Positions 1 to 8,525 of a stretch of DNA of 64,000 bases are shown here, one piece after another. Positions within the stretch are counted from its first letter, which is position 1; each line of letters opens with the position of its first letter. Origin of the DNA: Actinomycetota bacterium (GTDB taxonomy: Bacteria; Actinomycetota; CADDZG01; JAHWKV01; JAOPZY01); assembly GCA_035765775.1 (NCBI GenBank), contig DASTWV010000043.1, positions 1 to 64,000 of the forward strand, read 5' to 3'. Under the pieces are notes generated by a model that was given only the letters and a program-made list of their open reading frames with translations, was not told the origin of the DNA and ran no database searches. The position numbers were made by a program, and so were the translations under genes.

Positions 1-211
1 TATGGCCCGACCGGGGTGGAGCGGGCCGGGACTGGCCTGCCGCCGCATACCTGGTGGCGTGGTACAGCCAGGGGATGTACTGCTCCGCCAACTATGGCCC
101 GACCGGCGTGGAGCGGGCCGGGACTGGCCTGCCGCCGCATACCTGGTGGCGTGGTACAGCCAGGGGATGTACTGCTCCGCCAACTATGGCCGGACCGGCG
201 TGGAGCGGGCC
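1..211. repeat. 92-bp direct tandem repeat (2 full copies plus 27 bp)
   Basis: The string beginning TATGGCCCGACCGG recurs at 1, 93 and 185, giving an exact 92-bp period; the third copy stops matching at about 211. Copies 1 and 2 differ by about one base (GGGG versus GGCG near position 15), so the duplication is recent. Because 92 is not a multiple of three, a protein frame would shift at each copy, so the array is unlikely to be a coding repeat. One plus-strand frame of each unit reads a protein-like stretch (AWYSQGMYCSANYGPTGVERA), which may be the end of a gene lying to the left that was duplicated. The array runs off the window edge, so its true copy number is unknown. Confidence 0.85.
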
Positions 212-251
212 TGCGGCCGGGCTCGGGACCCGGTAGCCGAACCGCCCCACC

Positions 252-1481
252 TCAGTCCGAGATGACGACGGGCGTGCCCAGGGGCACGTTGTTCATCAGC
301 ACCGAGAAGTCGTTGCCGGTCATCCGCACGCAGCCGTTCGACGCCCGCTTGCCCATCACCGATGCGTCGGTCCACCCGTGGATGCCCGTACGGCCCCCGC
401 CCGGCCAGTTGACCAGCACCGGCGAGAAGGCCGACAAGGCAAAGATCCCCACGGCGTAGGGGTACTGGTTCCAGTGCTGGGTGGCCCAGACGAAGAAGCT
501 GCCGTTGGGCGTCGGCGTCGCCGGCACCCCGACCGCCACGGTGAAGGAGTTCTGCAGCTGGCCGTTCTCGTACAGGTTGAGCTTGAACTGGCTCTGCGAA
601 ACCGTGATGTACCACGGGTCCGAGCGGGTGGTCACGTCGGAGGCCCGGATCCAGCCCGTAGTCCCGTTCGGGCGAACGGGTACCTCCACCTGGTACCAAC
701 CGGGCTGCGAGCTGAGGACCAGGAAGGCCTCCCGCTGGCCCTCGACGTTGTAGCCGCTGACGCTCATGTTCGAGGAGCCCCCGGCGCTGCCGAAGATCGG
801 CACCGAGTTCACGGCGGCATCCGCCACCAGGGAAGTGGCCGGGATCCCGGGCACGGTGGCGGGCGCTGCGGGAGCGGCGGCCGGGGTGCCGACTACCGGG
901 GCGGGGGGCGCCGGGGACGGGTTGAGCCCGCCCAGGAGGCCCGAGGCGAGCCCGGACAGGTCGGGGACCGGGATCGAGATGGGCGGCAGGCCGCCGAGCT
1001 GGATCGGCCCGATGTCTGCGGTCGAGGCCTGCCCGGTGGAGGCGGCAGCCAGGGTGGAGCTCCCGTGCGGCGCCGGCCCCTGGTGGGTGGCCGCAACCCC
1101 GATGCCGGCGCCCACCAGGGCGATGGCGAGGAACAGGGCCACGGCCAGGCGGATCTCGGGCCGGAGCGACTTGCCCCCGGAGCGCACCGCCAGGCTGAGG
1201 GCACCGAGGACCGGGCCGACATCAGCCAGTGTCCTGGCGGACGGCCGGGGAGCTGAGGAGGGCGGCGTCCAACTCGAGCCTGCGGGGGTGGGCCGGGTCG
1301 CACCGGGACGGGTCGAACTGAGACGGGTCGAACTGAGACGGGCCGAACTGAGACGGGCCGAACTGGGACGGGCCGCGGGCACCGATGCGCCGGGGCGGAC
1401 ACCAGGCCCGCTGGAGGGGGGTTGCCAGGTGGCCGGGGGCGCGCTCTTACGGAGCCCCCCAAGCCCCTGTCCCCGAATCAC
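252..1481 (-). CDS. Membrane-anchored L,D-transpeptidase (YkuD domain) with SH3-like domain
   Basis: Predicted to cross-link peptidoglycan stem peptides (3-3 links) outside the membrane. The 409-residue protein has a Pro/Ser/Arg-rich N-terminal tail of about 105 residues, one membrane segment at about 111-131 (LAVALFLAIALVGAGIGVAA), a Pro/Ala-rich linker, an SH3b-like segment at about 230-285, and a YkuD catalytic domain from about 290 to the end. The active-site signature is visible as IHGWTD followed by SNGCVRM, giving the conserved His and the nucleophilic Cys. The tail contains five-residue repeats (SSARL/SSTRL) encoded by 15-bp DNA repeats. It lies downstream of the kinase gene on the same strand after a gap of about 155 bp and may be transcribed alone. 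The family is confident; the substrate is inferred. Confidence 0.9.
   Translation of the reverse strand: MIRGQGLGGLRKSAPPATWQPPSSGPGVRPGASVPAARPSSARLSSARLSSTRLSSTRPGATRPTPAGSSWTPPSSAPRPSARTLADVGPVLGALSLAVRSGGKSLRPEIRLAVALFLAIALVGAGIGVAATHQGPAPHGSSTLAAASTGQASTADIGPIQLGGLPPISIPVPDLSGLASGLLGGLNPSPAPPAPVVGTPAAAPAAPATVPGIPATSLVADAAVNSVPIFGSAGGSSNMSVSGYNVEGQREAFLVLSSQPGWYQVEVPVRPNGTTGWIRASDVTTRSDPWYITVSQSQFKLNLYENGQLQNSFTVAVGVPATPTPNGSFFVWATQHWNQYPYAVGIFALSAFSPVLVNWPGGGRTGIHGWTDASVMGKRASNGCVRMTGNDFSVLMNNVPLGTPVVISD
1307..1374. repeat. 15-bp direct repeats inside the transpeptidase gene
   Basis: Four consecutive 15-bp units (GACGGGTCGAACTGA and near copies) plus part of a fifth encode an SSARL/SSTRL pentapeptide repeat in the cytoplasmic N-terminal tail of the L,D-transpeptidase. 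The unit is a multiple of three, so copy-number change would keep the frame and alter tail length only. Confidence 0.85.
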
Positions 1482-1636
1482 CAGTAGATTTTACCCAACG
1501 CGGGGCTTTGTCGTCAAAACGATGTCGACAGAGTGTCCTGCTTTGATCCGTTCGAGGCGATTTCTGCCAGGCTCCGGTCAGCCAGCACCCAGCACGTGCC
1601 CACGTCCTCCCCAGCGACCCCGCGGGGCTCGCAGCG

Positions 1637-3361
1637 CTACGCCGCCCCCGCACAGTGGCGGTTCACCAGGGCCACGAGGGCGTCGGGGCGGATGGGCTTG
1701 GTGATGTAGTCGTCCATCCCCGCCTGCAGGCAGCGCTCCCGATCGCCCGACATCGCTGAGGCGGTGATGGCCACGATCGGCGTGTGGTGGCCCGAGCCCT
1801 CGAACTGGCGGATCTGGGCGGTGGCCTCCAGCCCGTCCACCATGGGCATGAGCACGTCCATGAGGATGAGGTCGTAGTCCTGGTGGCGCACGGCGTCGAC
1901 CGCTTCCGATCCCCCCGTGGCCAGGTCCACGGCGAAGCCCCGGGCTTCGAGGACCGCCCGGGCCACGAGTTGATTGACCGCCGAGTCGTCCACGACCAGG
2001 ACCCGGCTGTTGGCTGGACCGGCCAGCTGGGAATCCCGCTGCGGGGAAGGCTCGGGAACCGCGCCGCCCGAACTGGCAGGCTCATCGAGGCCGGCCGCAG
2101 TCCGGACCGCAGCCAGGGACCGCACGGGCGCCGGGACCGCAATGGCCAGGGGCACGTCGAACCAGAAGGCGCTGCCCTTGCCCGGCTGGCTGCGGTAGTC
2201 GAGGGTGCCGCCCATCAGCTCGACCAGCTGGCGGCAGATGGCCAGGCCCAGGCCCGTCCCGCCGAAGCGCCGGGTGGTGGAGGCGTCGGCCTGGGTGAAG
2301 GGGTCGAGGAGGTAGCGGCGGGCCGCCGGGTCGATGCCGATGCCCGAGTCCACCACTTCGAAGCGGATCCGGCCCGGCGCGCTCGGGCGGACCTTGATCA
2401 GGACCCCGCCCGAGTCGGTGAACTTCACCGCGTTGCCGGTCAGGTTGGTGAGGACCTGGCGGAGCCGGCCCGGGTCGCCGAGCGCAGTGCGGACCATGGT
2501 GACGGGGGCGTCGTAGTCGAGGGTCAGGCCCTTGTCGCGGGCCGCGGGCCCGAGGAGGCTGACCACGCCCTCCACCACCGACAGCAGGTCGAATTCCACC
2601 GACTCCAGCTCCAGCCGGCCGGCCTCGACCTTGGAGAAATCGAGGATGTCGTTGATCAGCTGCAGCAGGCCCTCGCCCGATTCCCGCAGCGCCACCAGGT
2701 ACCGGCGCTGCAGGGCGTCGACGTCGGTCTGCAGCAGGAGGTGGGTCAGCCCCAGGACACCGTTCATCGGGGTGCGGATCTCGTGGCTCATCGTCGCCAG
2801 GAAGCGGGACTTGAGCCGGGAGGTCTCCAGGGCGGCGTCCCGGGCCGCCCGGATGGCCTCCTCCTTGGCCCGCAGGGCCTCCTCGACCCGCTTGCGGTCG
2901 GAGATGTCCCGGATCGCAGCGATCACCCAGAGGCCGTCGTCGGTGCCCACCAGGCTGAGGGTGACCTCGACGGGGATCTCGGTGCCGTCCGGCCGGACCA
3001 CGGCCATCTCCACCGGGGTCTCCATCTGACGGAGCTCCGGGTCGGCCAGGGACCGGGGAAGGCCGCCGGCGTCCTCCCGGAGGAGGCCCTCCGCCGGGCG
3101 CCCGGTCATCTGCGACCGGGGCCGGCCGAACAGGCGCTCGGCGTGGGCGTTGGCGAAGCGGACGACGCCTTGGCGGTCGACACCCAGCATCGGGTCGGGC
3201 AGGCCGGCGAGGAAGCGTTCGAAGCGCAACTCGACGGTGTCGGCGATCAGGCGCTCGATGAGCGCGTCGCCCGGGCGGTCGGTGGCCGAGAGCGGGCGGG
3301 CGGCTGGGGTGAGCGGCCCACCGGGCAGCATGCCCGGGGCCTGCGGAGTGCCGAATGCCAT
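1637..3361 (-). CDS. Hybrid sensor histidine kinase (PAS-HisKA-HATPase-REC)
   Basis: A cytoplasmic two-component kinase of 574 residues with no membrane segment. Order of domains: PAS at about 45-160 (ends in the typical [13 protein letters not shown]), a dimerisation/phosphoacceptor helix with His193 in [14 protein letters not shown], an ATP-binding domain with DSGIGI and GGTGLGLAI boxes, and a C-terminal receiver with phosphoacceptor Asp502 in [10 protein letters not shown] and the conserved Lys in YITKP. It therefore can pass phosphate from His to its own Asp; no separate response regulator or Hpt protein adjoins it, so the output is unknown. It follows a small protein gene after 25 bp, probably in one transcript. 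The signal is not evident. ATG start at 3361. Confidence 0.93.
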   Translation of the reverse strand: MAFGTPQAPGMLPGGPLTPAARPLSATDRPGDALIERLIADTVELRFERFLAGLPDPMLGVDRQGVVRFANAHAERLFGRPRSQMTGRPAEGLLREDAGGLPRSLADPELRQMETPVEMAVVRPDGTEIPVEVTLSLVGTDDGLWVIAAIRDISDRKRVEEALRAKEEAIRAARDAALETSRLKSRFLATMSHEIRTPMNGVLGLTHLLLQTDVDALQRRYLVALRESGEGLLQLINDILDFSKVEAGRLELESVEFDLLSVVEGVVSLLGPAARDKGLTLDYDAPVTMVRTALGDPGRLRQVLTNLTGNAVKFTDSGGVLIKVRPSAPGRIRFEVVDSGIGIDPAARRYLLDPFTQADASTTRRFGGTGLGLAICRQLVELMGGTLDYRSQPGKGSAFWFDVPLAIAVPAPVRSLAAVRTAAGLDEPASSGGAVPEPSPQRDSQLAGPANSRVLVVDDSAVNQLVARAVLEARGFAVDLATGGSEAVDAVRHQDYDLILMDVLMPMVDGLEATAQIRQFEGSGHHTPIVAITASAMSGDRERCLQAGMDDYITKPIRPDALVALVNRHCAGAA

Positions 3362-3386
3362 GCCGTCCTCCGGGAGGAACTCCGGC

Positions 3387-3614
3387 TTACTCGTCCGAGC
3401 GCACCGAGCGCAGGGCGACCGACAGCCCGGGGGGATCGGAGGGCTGCAGGCGGCGCTCCGCCTCCAGGGCAGTCTCGGCCAGCCCCAGGGTCGGGTTCAT
3501 GACGTTGTCGAAGCGTTCCATCACGACGGCGATGCGCTCCAGCTTGTTCAGCAGCTCGACGAAATACGCTTCCAGCTTGGCGTAGTCCACGGCCAGCTCC
3601 GGCATCGTCTGCAT
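3387..3614 (-). CDS. Small helical protein upstream of the hybrid kinase
   Basis: A 75-residue protein of unknown function. The start at ATG 3614 is chosen because GGGAGA lies 7 bases upstream; a GTG immediately before it is the alternative. The chain is almost entirely amphipathic helix (LAVDYAKLEAYFVELLNKL then IAVVMERFDNVMN), consistent with a short coiled coil or a four-helix phosphotransfer-like partner, but no conserved phosphorylatable His is present. It is 25 bp upstream of the histidine kinase on the same strand, which suggests a joint role such as an adaptor. No family was recognised. Confidence 0.65.
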   Translation of the reverse strand: MQTMPELAVDYAKLEAYFVELLNKLERIAVVMERFDNVMNPTLGLAETALEAERRLQPSDPPGLSVALRSVRSDE

Positions 3615-3680
3615 CACGCGGTCTCCCGTCGCTCGCCGGGGGTGACCCCCAGATTGGCAGCAAATTGCTACCCCGAGTGT

Positions 3681-3736
3681 TCGCCCGCAGGGCGACAAAT
3701 TCAATGGCCCGATCGGGCCATTTCTTGACTAGTCAA
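3681..3736. promoter_or_regulatory. Cluster of three inverted repeats
   Basis: Three dyads follow each other: TCGCCC-GCA-GGGCGA at 3681-3695, a 20-bp perfect palindrome AATGGCCCGATCGGGCCATT at 3703-3722, and TTGACTAGTCAA at 3725-3736. They lie between the stop of the cupin gene and the start of the small protein/kinase pair, all on the minus strand. They could be operator sites for the kinase operon or a terminator for the upstream glycan operon; there is no clear T-run, so an operator is somewhat favoured. Confidence 0.5.
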
Positions 3737-3808
3737 CACCGGGTCTCCGGGGTCCCGCGGGGGTACCGGGACAGGTCAGCGCGGGCCTGCCGAATGCTCA
3801 CGCCGCGG

Positions 3809-4111
3809 TCAGCGGTGCGCCTCCAGGCACACGCAGCCCCGGGGGCCGACCAGTGCCCCGTGCGGGGTCCCGGCCGGCAGGTCCAGACGGTCGCCCGCCT
3901 GCAGCGTGACGTCTTCGCCCGCCACCTGGAAGGCGATGCTCCCCTGGGCGCAGATCAGGACCTTGTCGAAGCTGTGGGTGTGGACTGCGTAGCGGTCCCC
4001 CGGCCCGTTGGACCAGGCGTACGGCGACAGGCCCTCGGTGGCGAAGACGGCCCGCACCGAGGCCTCGGTCGGGGCTTCGGGCTGCCCCCAGCGCGTGACG
4101 GACAGCGGCAT
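3809..4111 (-). CDS. Single-domain cupin protein
   Basis: A 100-residue small beta-barrel protein. The cupin metal-site motif is visible as HTHSFDKVLICAQG and the second motif as GDRLDLPAGTPHG, giving His residues expected to hold a divalent metal. Such stand-alone cupins act as small sugar isomerases, metal sensors or quercetinase-like enzymes, and nothing here decides between them. It follows the Wzy-like gene by 9 bp on the same strand, so it is probably co-transcribed with the glycan block. Confidence 0.8.
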   Translation of the reverse strand: MPLSVTRWGQPEAPTEASVRAVFATEGLSPYAWSNGPGDRYAVHTHSFDKVLICAQGSIAFQVAGEDVTLQAGDRLDLPAGTPHGALVGPRGCVCLEAHR

Positions 4112-4120
4112 GCCGGATTC

Positions 4121-6322
4121 CTACCCACCCGAGGTCGAGGTCGTCGAGGTCGAGGTGGCCGGGGTGGCGGTCAGCGTGGCAAGGATGGACTTGGCGGTGG
4201 GATCGGTCGGCGAGTTGCTGAGCGCCTCGGTGGCTGCCGCCTTGGCCCTCGTGGTGTTGCCCAGGCTGAGGTAGACCTGCGCCAGCTCGTCGAGCTGGGT
4301 GGTCTGGTCGGGCCGCTCGGTCACCGCGGTCTGCAGCTCCTGGGCCGTGCGCTGGAGCAGCGAGCGGTTGGTGGGCTCGGCGTTGGCCCAGGCGTTCAGC
4401 ATGTTGGCGTACTGCTCGTGGATCTGGTAGTCGGTCGGGTCGATGGCCTGCGCCTTGCCCCACCAGGTGTCGGCCAGGGGGAACTTGGTCGGGTCGCCGG
4501 CCCCCCAGCTGGTGTACACCCGGGCGAGGTTCATCACGTAGAACACGTTCTCGGGCTGCAGGTTCAGCGCCGCCCGGTAGCGCCCGAGGGACAGGTTGAA
4601 CCACTTGGTCGCCGTCTTCGGGTCGGAGTTCAGCGCCGAGTCCCCGGCGCTCTCGTAGGTCGATCCCGCCAGGGACTGATAGCTCGGCTCCCGGGGCTGG
4701 AAGTGGGCGGCGTGGACGAACATCGCTGCCACGCCCTGGGTGGTGAACCCGCCCTGGCCCTGGGACAGGGCGCTCTGGGCCGTCTCGGCGGTGTGGGCCA
4801 GGTTGTCGGCCCAGAAGGGGCGCACGCCGATGACGAGGAGCACCACGAACCCCACGAAGCACGCCAGGTGCACCTGCCAGCGGGTCGTCCCCTGGCGCAC
4901 CACCCGCAGTCCCCCGAAGGGCAGGCGGGCCTTGGCCGCCGCGGCGCCCTTTTTCTTCTTCGGCCGCGCCCCCTTGGCCGCCTGCGCCGCTCGGGCCGCT
5001 TCGATGGCCTCCCGGGCACGGATCGCGCCGGGGTCCGCCAGGCAGGCAATGCCCGCCAGGTTCACCCACCCCAGCACGGCGAGCGGCGGGATGTCGATGG
5101 AGAACACGCCCTGGCCGATGTATGCGGCCAGCGAGACGATGAACACGGTCAGCAGCAGGCGGGTGTGGCCCTCGAGCTTCGCCACCCGCTTGTAGCCGAA
5201 CCAGAGGGCGGCCCCCAGCGTCGCCAGGTAGGTCCCGATGCCCAGGATCCCGGAGTTGGAGGCGTACTCCAGGTAGATGTCGTGGGGCTTGTCGGTGATG
5301 GTGAGGCCCAGCAGAGCCCCGTCCTTGGCCAGGCGGTAGTGCGGGTAGTTGGCGTAGTAGGTGTCGGGACCGGTCCCGAGGATCGGGTGGTGCTGGAAGA
5401 TCCGCAGGGCGGTCACCCAGTAGTAGGAGCGGGAGGTCAGTGTGCCGGTGCGGAAGAAGCTGAACTGGCCGTTGACGTTGAAGATCCCGGGCGCCTGCTT
5501 CATGCCGGGGTGGACCAGGACCAAGATCGAAACCAGCACGACCGCCACGACGCCACCGGCTGCCGCCCGGCGCAGCCAGCGGGGCGCGAGGTCTCGGTAG
5601 AGGAAGGCCAGGACGGCGAGGGCGAAGCCGAAGGCGATGAAGGCGCCGCGGGCCTGCGTGAACCACAGGGCCGTCATCTCGGCCACCATGGCGGCGGCCA
5701 GGATCCAGCGCATGTAGGTGCTCTTGGCGGTGATCACAACGTACAGAAAGAGCGGGGCGGCGATGGCCAGCCACCCGCCGGCGAAGTCCGAGTTGCCCAG
5801 GGTGCTGACCGGGTAGGGGGGCGGGTTGCCGGTCGAGTCCCGCCAGGGGATCCAGTCAAGTCCCGCCTTCTCGAGGATGACGTAACCCGAGACGAACAGG
5901 GCCGCCAGGACCATCGCCCGGGGGATCTCCTTGAGGTCCTGCGGGCGCTCCCAGTAGAGCCCCACCAGGATCAGGCCGATGGTGGCGTACAGGGTGAAGG
6001 GCAGCAGGCCCCCGTAGCGGTGGTAGAGCCCCAGGAAGGACAGCCAGCGGTCCTGGGAGAACACCGTGGCCAGCGCCTGAGCCACCAAGAACGCCCCGGC
6101 GAACCAGAAGAGCTTCGCCTTGGGGACCCAGACCCCCCGCTCGGCCGAGGAGATGATCCACAGCACCAGGGCCGCCAGACCCATGATCCACAGGATCGTG
6201 AGCTTGGTCAGGTCGAAGACGTCGATGGTCGGGCGCCAGAACCAGATCGCCGAGAAGAAGAGGCCCGTAAGGAGCACGAGGCGGGCATAGGTCTGGTAGC
6301 GCTGCAGGATCCACGTTCTCAT
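4121..6322 (-). CDS. O-antigen ligase/polymerase-like membrane protein with C-terminal TPRs
   Basis: A 733-residue multi-spanning membrane protein with about 11-12 hydrophobic segments in the first 430 residues, then a basic Ala/Lys linker (RPKKKKGAAAAK), one more segment, and a C-terminal extracytoplasmic region with tetratricopeptide-like helices (SLGRYRAALNLQPENVFY, AQVYLSLGNTTRAKAAATEAL). The periplasmic-type loop with GTGPDTYYANYP resembles the Wzy_C/WaaL family that polymerises or ligates undecaprenyl-linked glycans. It sits 24 bp after the WecA-like gene, so a role in polymerising the glycan begun by that enzyme is a reasonable inference. The tail ends in a Thr/Ser-rich stretch. Confidence 0.87.
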   Translation of the reverse strand: MRTWILQRYQTYARLVLLTGLFFSAIWFWRPTIDVFDLTKLTILWIMGLAALVLWIISSAERGVWVPKAKLFWFAGAFLVAQALATVFSQDRWLSFLGLYHRYGGLLPFTLYATIGLILVGLYWERPQDLKEIPRAMVLAALFVSGYVILEKAGLDWIPWRDSTGNPPPYPVSTLGNSDFAGGWLAIAAPLFLYVVITAKSTYMRWILAAAMVAEMTALWFTQARGAFIAFGFALAVLAFLYRDLAPRWLRRAAAGGVVAVVLVSILVLVHPGMKQAPGIFNVNGQFSFFRTGTLTSRSYYWVTALRIFQHHPILGTGPDTYYANYPHYRLAKDGALLGLTITDKPHDIYLEYASNSGILGIGTYLATLGAALWFGYKRVAKLEGHTRLLLTVFIVSLAAYIGQGVFSIDIPPLAVLGWVNLAGIACLADPGAIRAREAIEAARAAQAAKGARPKKKKGAAAAKARLPFGGLRVVRQGTTRWQVHLACFVGFVVLLVIGVRPFWADNLAHTAETAQSALSQGQGGFTTQGVAAMFVHAAHFQPREPSYQSLAGSTYESAGDSALNSDPKTATKWFNLSLGRYRAALNLQPENVFYVMNLARVYTSWGAGDPTKFPLADTWWGKAQAIDPTDYQIHEQYANMLNAWANAEPTNRSLLQRTAQELQTAVTERPDQTTQLDELAQVYLSLGNTTRAKAAATEALSNSPTDPTAKSILATLTATPATSTSTTSTSGG

Positions 6323-6346
6323 GTGCGGCTCCGCTCTGCCTCGGCT

Positions 6347-7405
6347 CTATGCCCGGGTCGGCTTCTTGCTGCGTTGCACCGCAGCGGCCCGCGGTGGGTA
6401 CTCCACCTTGACGCGCAATAGCAGCCAGCCGAGGAACAGCGCCATGGCGGTCAGCCACCCCATCAGCAGGTAGGCGGTGCGTGGGCGAGCATAGGCGATC
6501 ACCACCCCCAACCAGCCGCACGAGGCCGATGCGAAGTAAATCAGGCCGACGGCCGCACGGGAAGGAATGCCGATCTTCACCAAGCGGTGCGAGACGTGGT
6601 CCTTACCCGGCTGGATGGGGGAAAGGCCGTGGCTCACCCGGGACACCGACACCATCAGGGCGTCGATGATCGGAACCGCCAGCACGCAGATCGGCACGAA
6701 GAAGGTCACCTGGTCGATGTTGTCGAAGCGCAGCTTCAGCCCCAGGGCAGCGAGCAGGAAGCCGAGGAAGAGGCTGCCGGCATCGCCCATGAAGATCCGG
6801 GCCGGTGGCCGGTTCCACCACAGGAACCCGAGGGCGCAGCCGGTGAGTGCCGCCCCCAGGCTGGCCACCAGAACCTGGTGGGAGAGTGCGGCCATCACGA
6901 AGAAGTAGGCGGCGGCGATGGCGACGACGCCTGAACTCAGCCCATCCATGTTGTCCTGGTAGTTCACCGCGTTGGTCACCCCGACCACCCAGCCGATGTT
7001 GAGGGGAAGATCGAGGGCGAGGTGCTTGAACGGCTGCGCCCGCACGTGGGCGGCGAACAGACCCAGGGCCACCACGATCTCGACCGGCACCTTGATCCAG
7101 CCGGGGACGACCATGAGGTCGTCGATCAGGCCCATGCCCGCCAGGACCAGCCCGCCGCCGAGGATGGCCGCCACCTGCCCGTAGGAGCCGCTGAGCGGGT
7201 GGACGATTACGCCCAGGGCCATCGACCCGACGAAGGCCAGGATGATGGCCACACCCCCGAGGTAGGGCACCGGGTCCGTGTGCACCTTGCGCGCCGCCGG
7301 CATGTCCACTATGCCCAAGCGCAGGGCCACCTTGCGGGCGACCGGGGTGGCTACCAGTGCACCGACCAGCGAGACCGCAAACGCAGCGGCGTAGTCGACG
7401 CTCAC
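6347..7405 (-). CDS. Undecaprenyl-phosphate sugar-1-phosphate transferase (WecA/TagO/MraY family)
   Basis: An integral membrane enzyme of 352 residues expected to start lipid-linked glycan assembly by moving a sugar-1-phosphate (usually GlcNAc-1-P) from a UDP-sugar to polyprenyl phosphate. Visible family motifs are LIDDLMVVPGWIK (acidic pair at 95-96), NYQDNMDGLSSG (148-159), and MGDAGSLFLGFLLA; about ten membrane segments surround them. It is 6 bp downstream of an epimerase gene and 24 bp upstream of the Wzy-like gene, so all three look like one transcript. In actinobacteria the same family also primes arabinogalactan-type linkers; the specific sugar cannot be read from the sequence. Confidence 0.9.
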   Translation of the reverse strand: MSVDYAAAFAVSLVGALVATPVARKVALRLGIVDMPAARKVHTDPVPYLGGVAIILAFVGSMALGVIVHPLSGSYGQVAAILGGGLVLAGMGLIDDLMVVPGWIKVPVEIVVALGLFAAHVRAQPFKHLALDLPLNIGWVVGVTNAVNYQDNMDGLSSGVVAIAAAYFFVMAALSHQVLVASLGAALTGCALGFLWWNRPPARIFMGDAGSLFLGFLLAALGLKLRFDNIDQVTFFVPICVLAVPIIDALMVSVSRVSHGLSPIQPGKDHVSHRLVKIGIPSRAAVGLIYFASASCGWLGVVIAYARPRTAYLLMGWLTAMALFLGWLLLRVKVEYPPRAAAVQRSKKPTRA

Positions 7406-7411
7406 AACGCC

Positions 7412-8377
7412 CTAGCGGCGGTGCCGGGCGTCTTCGATCATCGAATCGACGATCTCGACCAGGGTGGTGCGGGGATCGAAGCCGATGAGCTTGCGGGCCC
7501 GGGTGGTGTCGGGCACGCGCCGGGGCATGTCCTCGAAGCCCCCCACGTAGACATCCTTATAGGGGATGAACTGGATGCCCGAGGAGGAGCCGGTGCGCTG
7601 GATCACCAACTCGGCCAGGGCACGGATGGTGATCTCCTCGTGGGAGCCGAGGTTGACCGCCAGCCCCTCCGCCTCCAAGGACCCCATGAGGGCCATGAGC
7701 GCCGGGACGATGTCCTGCACGTGGCCGAAGCACCGGGACTGGGACCCGTCGCCGTGGACCTTGAGGTCACGGCCCTCGAGGGCGGCGTCGATGAAGCGGG
7801 GCAGCACCATGCCGAACTCGGCCGACTGGCGGGGGCCGACGGTGTTGAACAGCCGGACGATCACCGTCGGCAGCCCCTTGGCCTGCCAGTAGGCATGGGC
7901 CAGGATCTCGTCCACCGCCTTGGAGGTTGAGTAGCTCCACCGCCCCACCAGGGGGGAGCCCAGCAGCCGGTCGCTGTCCTCGTGCATGGGGACGTCCGGG
8001 CTCTTGCCGTAGATCTCCGACGTGGAGGTGATGAGCACCTTCTTGCCGTACTTGTGGGCCTTGTCGAGGAGGATCTCGGAGCCCCGGATGTTGGTGACCA
8101 GCGACTCCAGGGGCCGCTCCACGATGAGCCGTACCCCCACGGCGGCCGCCAGGTGGTAGACGACGTCGGCCCGGGACACGAGGTCGTCCACCAGGTCGGC
8201 ATTGAGCACCGAACCCAGGACGAACTCGAAGCGCGGGTCGCCGATGTGGCCCCGGATGTTGTCGTGGCGCCCGGTCGTCAGGTTGTCGAGCGTCATGACG
8301 ACGTCACCGGCCGCCAGGTGAGCGTCGCCCAGGTGGGAACCGATGAACCCGGCACCGCCGGTGATGAGGACCCGCAT
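7412..8377 (-). CDS. NAD-dependent sugar-nucleotide epimerase/decarboxylase (extended SDR)
   Basis: A 321-residue cytoplasmic extended short-chain dehydrogenase acting on a nucleotide sugar. The Rossmann glycine motif GGAGFIGSHL is at residues 7-16 and the catalytic Tyr-Lys pair is in SYSTSKAVDE; STSEIYG provides the Ser/Thr. The closing pattern VHGDGSQSRCFGHVQDIV is shared with UDP-glucuronate decarboxylases and GalE-like epimerases. Together with the UDP-xylose-synthase-like gene at 9610 it gives two similar SDR enzymes in one block, so one may make the UDP-pentose and the other epimerise it; this split is inference. Start ATG at 8377; an intergenic stretch of about 150 bp precedes it. Confidence 0.85.
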   Translation of the reverse strand: MRVLITGGAGFIGSHLGDAHLAAGDVVMTLDNLTTGRHDNIRGHIGDPRFEFVLGSVLNADLVDDLVSRADVVYHLAAAVGVRLIVERPLESLVTNIRGSEILLDKAHKYGKKVLITSTSEIYGKSPDVPMHEDSDRLLGSPLVGRWSYSTSKAVDEILAHAYWQAKGLPTVIVRLFNTVGPRQSAEFGMVLPRFIDAALEGRDLKVHGDGSQSRCFGHVQDIVPALMALMGSLEAEGLAVNLGSHEEITIRALAELVIQRTGSSSGIQFIPYKDVYVGGFEDMPRRVPDTTRARKLIGFDPRTTLVEIVDSMIEDARHRR

Positions 8378-8525
8378 GGTCGCCCACTATAGGCGGGCGC
8401 AATATGAACAACACGTGAACTGCGCGGGGCTCCACCCGGGCTTTGGTGGTGTCTACTCGTCGTGGGGAGGGAGACCGTAGACCGAGCTGTTCCGGCGCTG
8501 ACGGTCGGGGGCTCGATGCCCCGTG

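Noticed and set aside
3665-6421. Very long plus-strand open frame (about 900 codons)
   Set aside because: It is antisense to the cupin, Wzy-like and part of the WecA-like genes, is Gly/Arg/Gln-rich without domains, and results from high GC codon positions.
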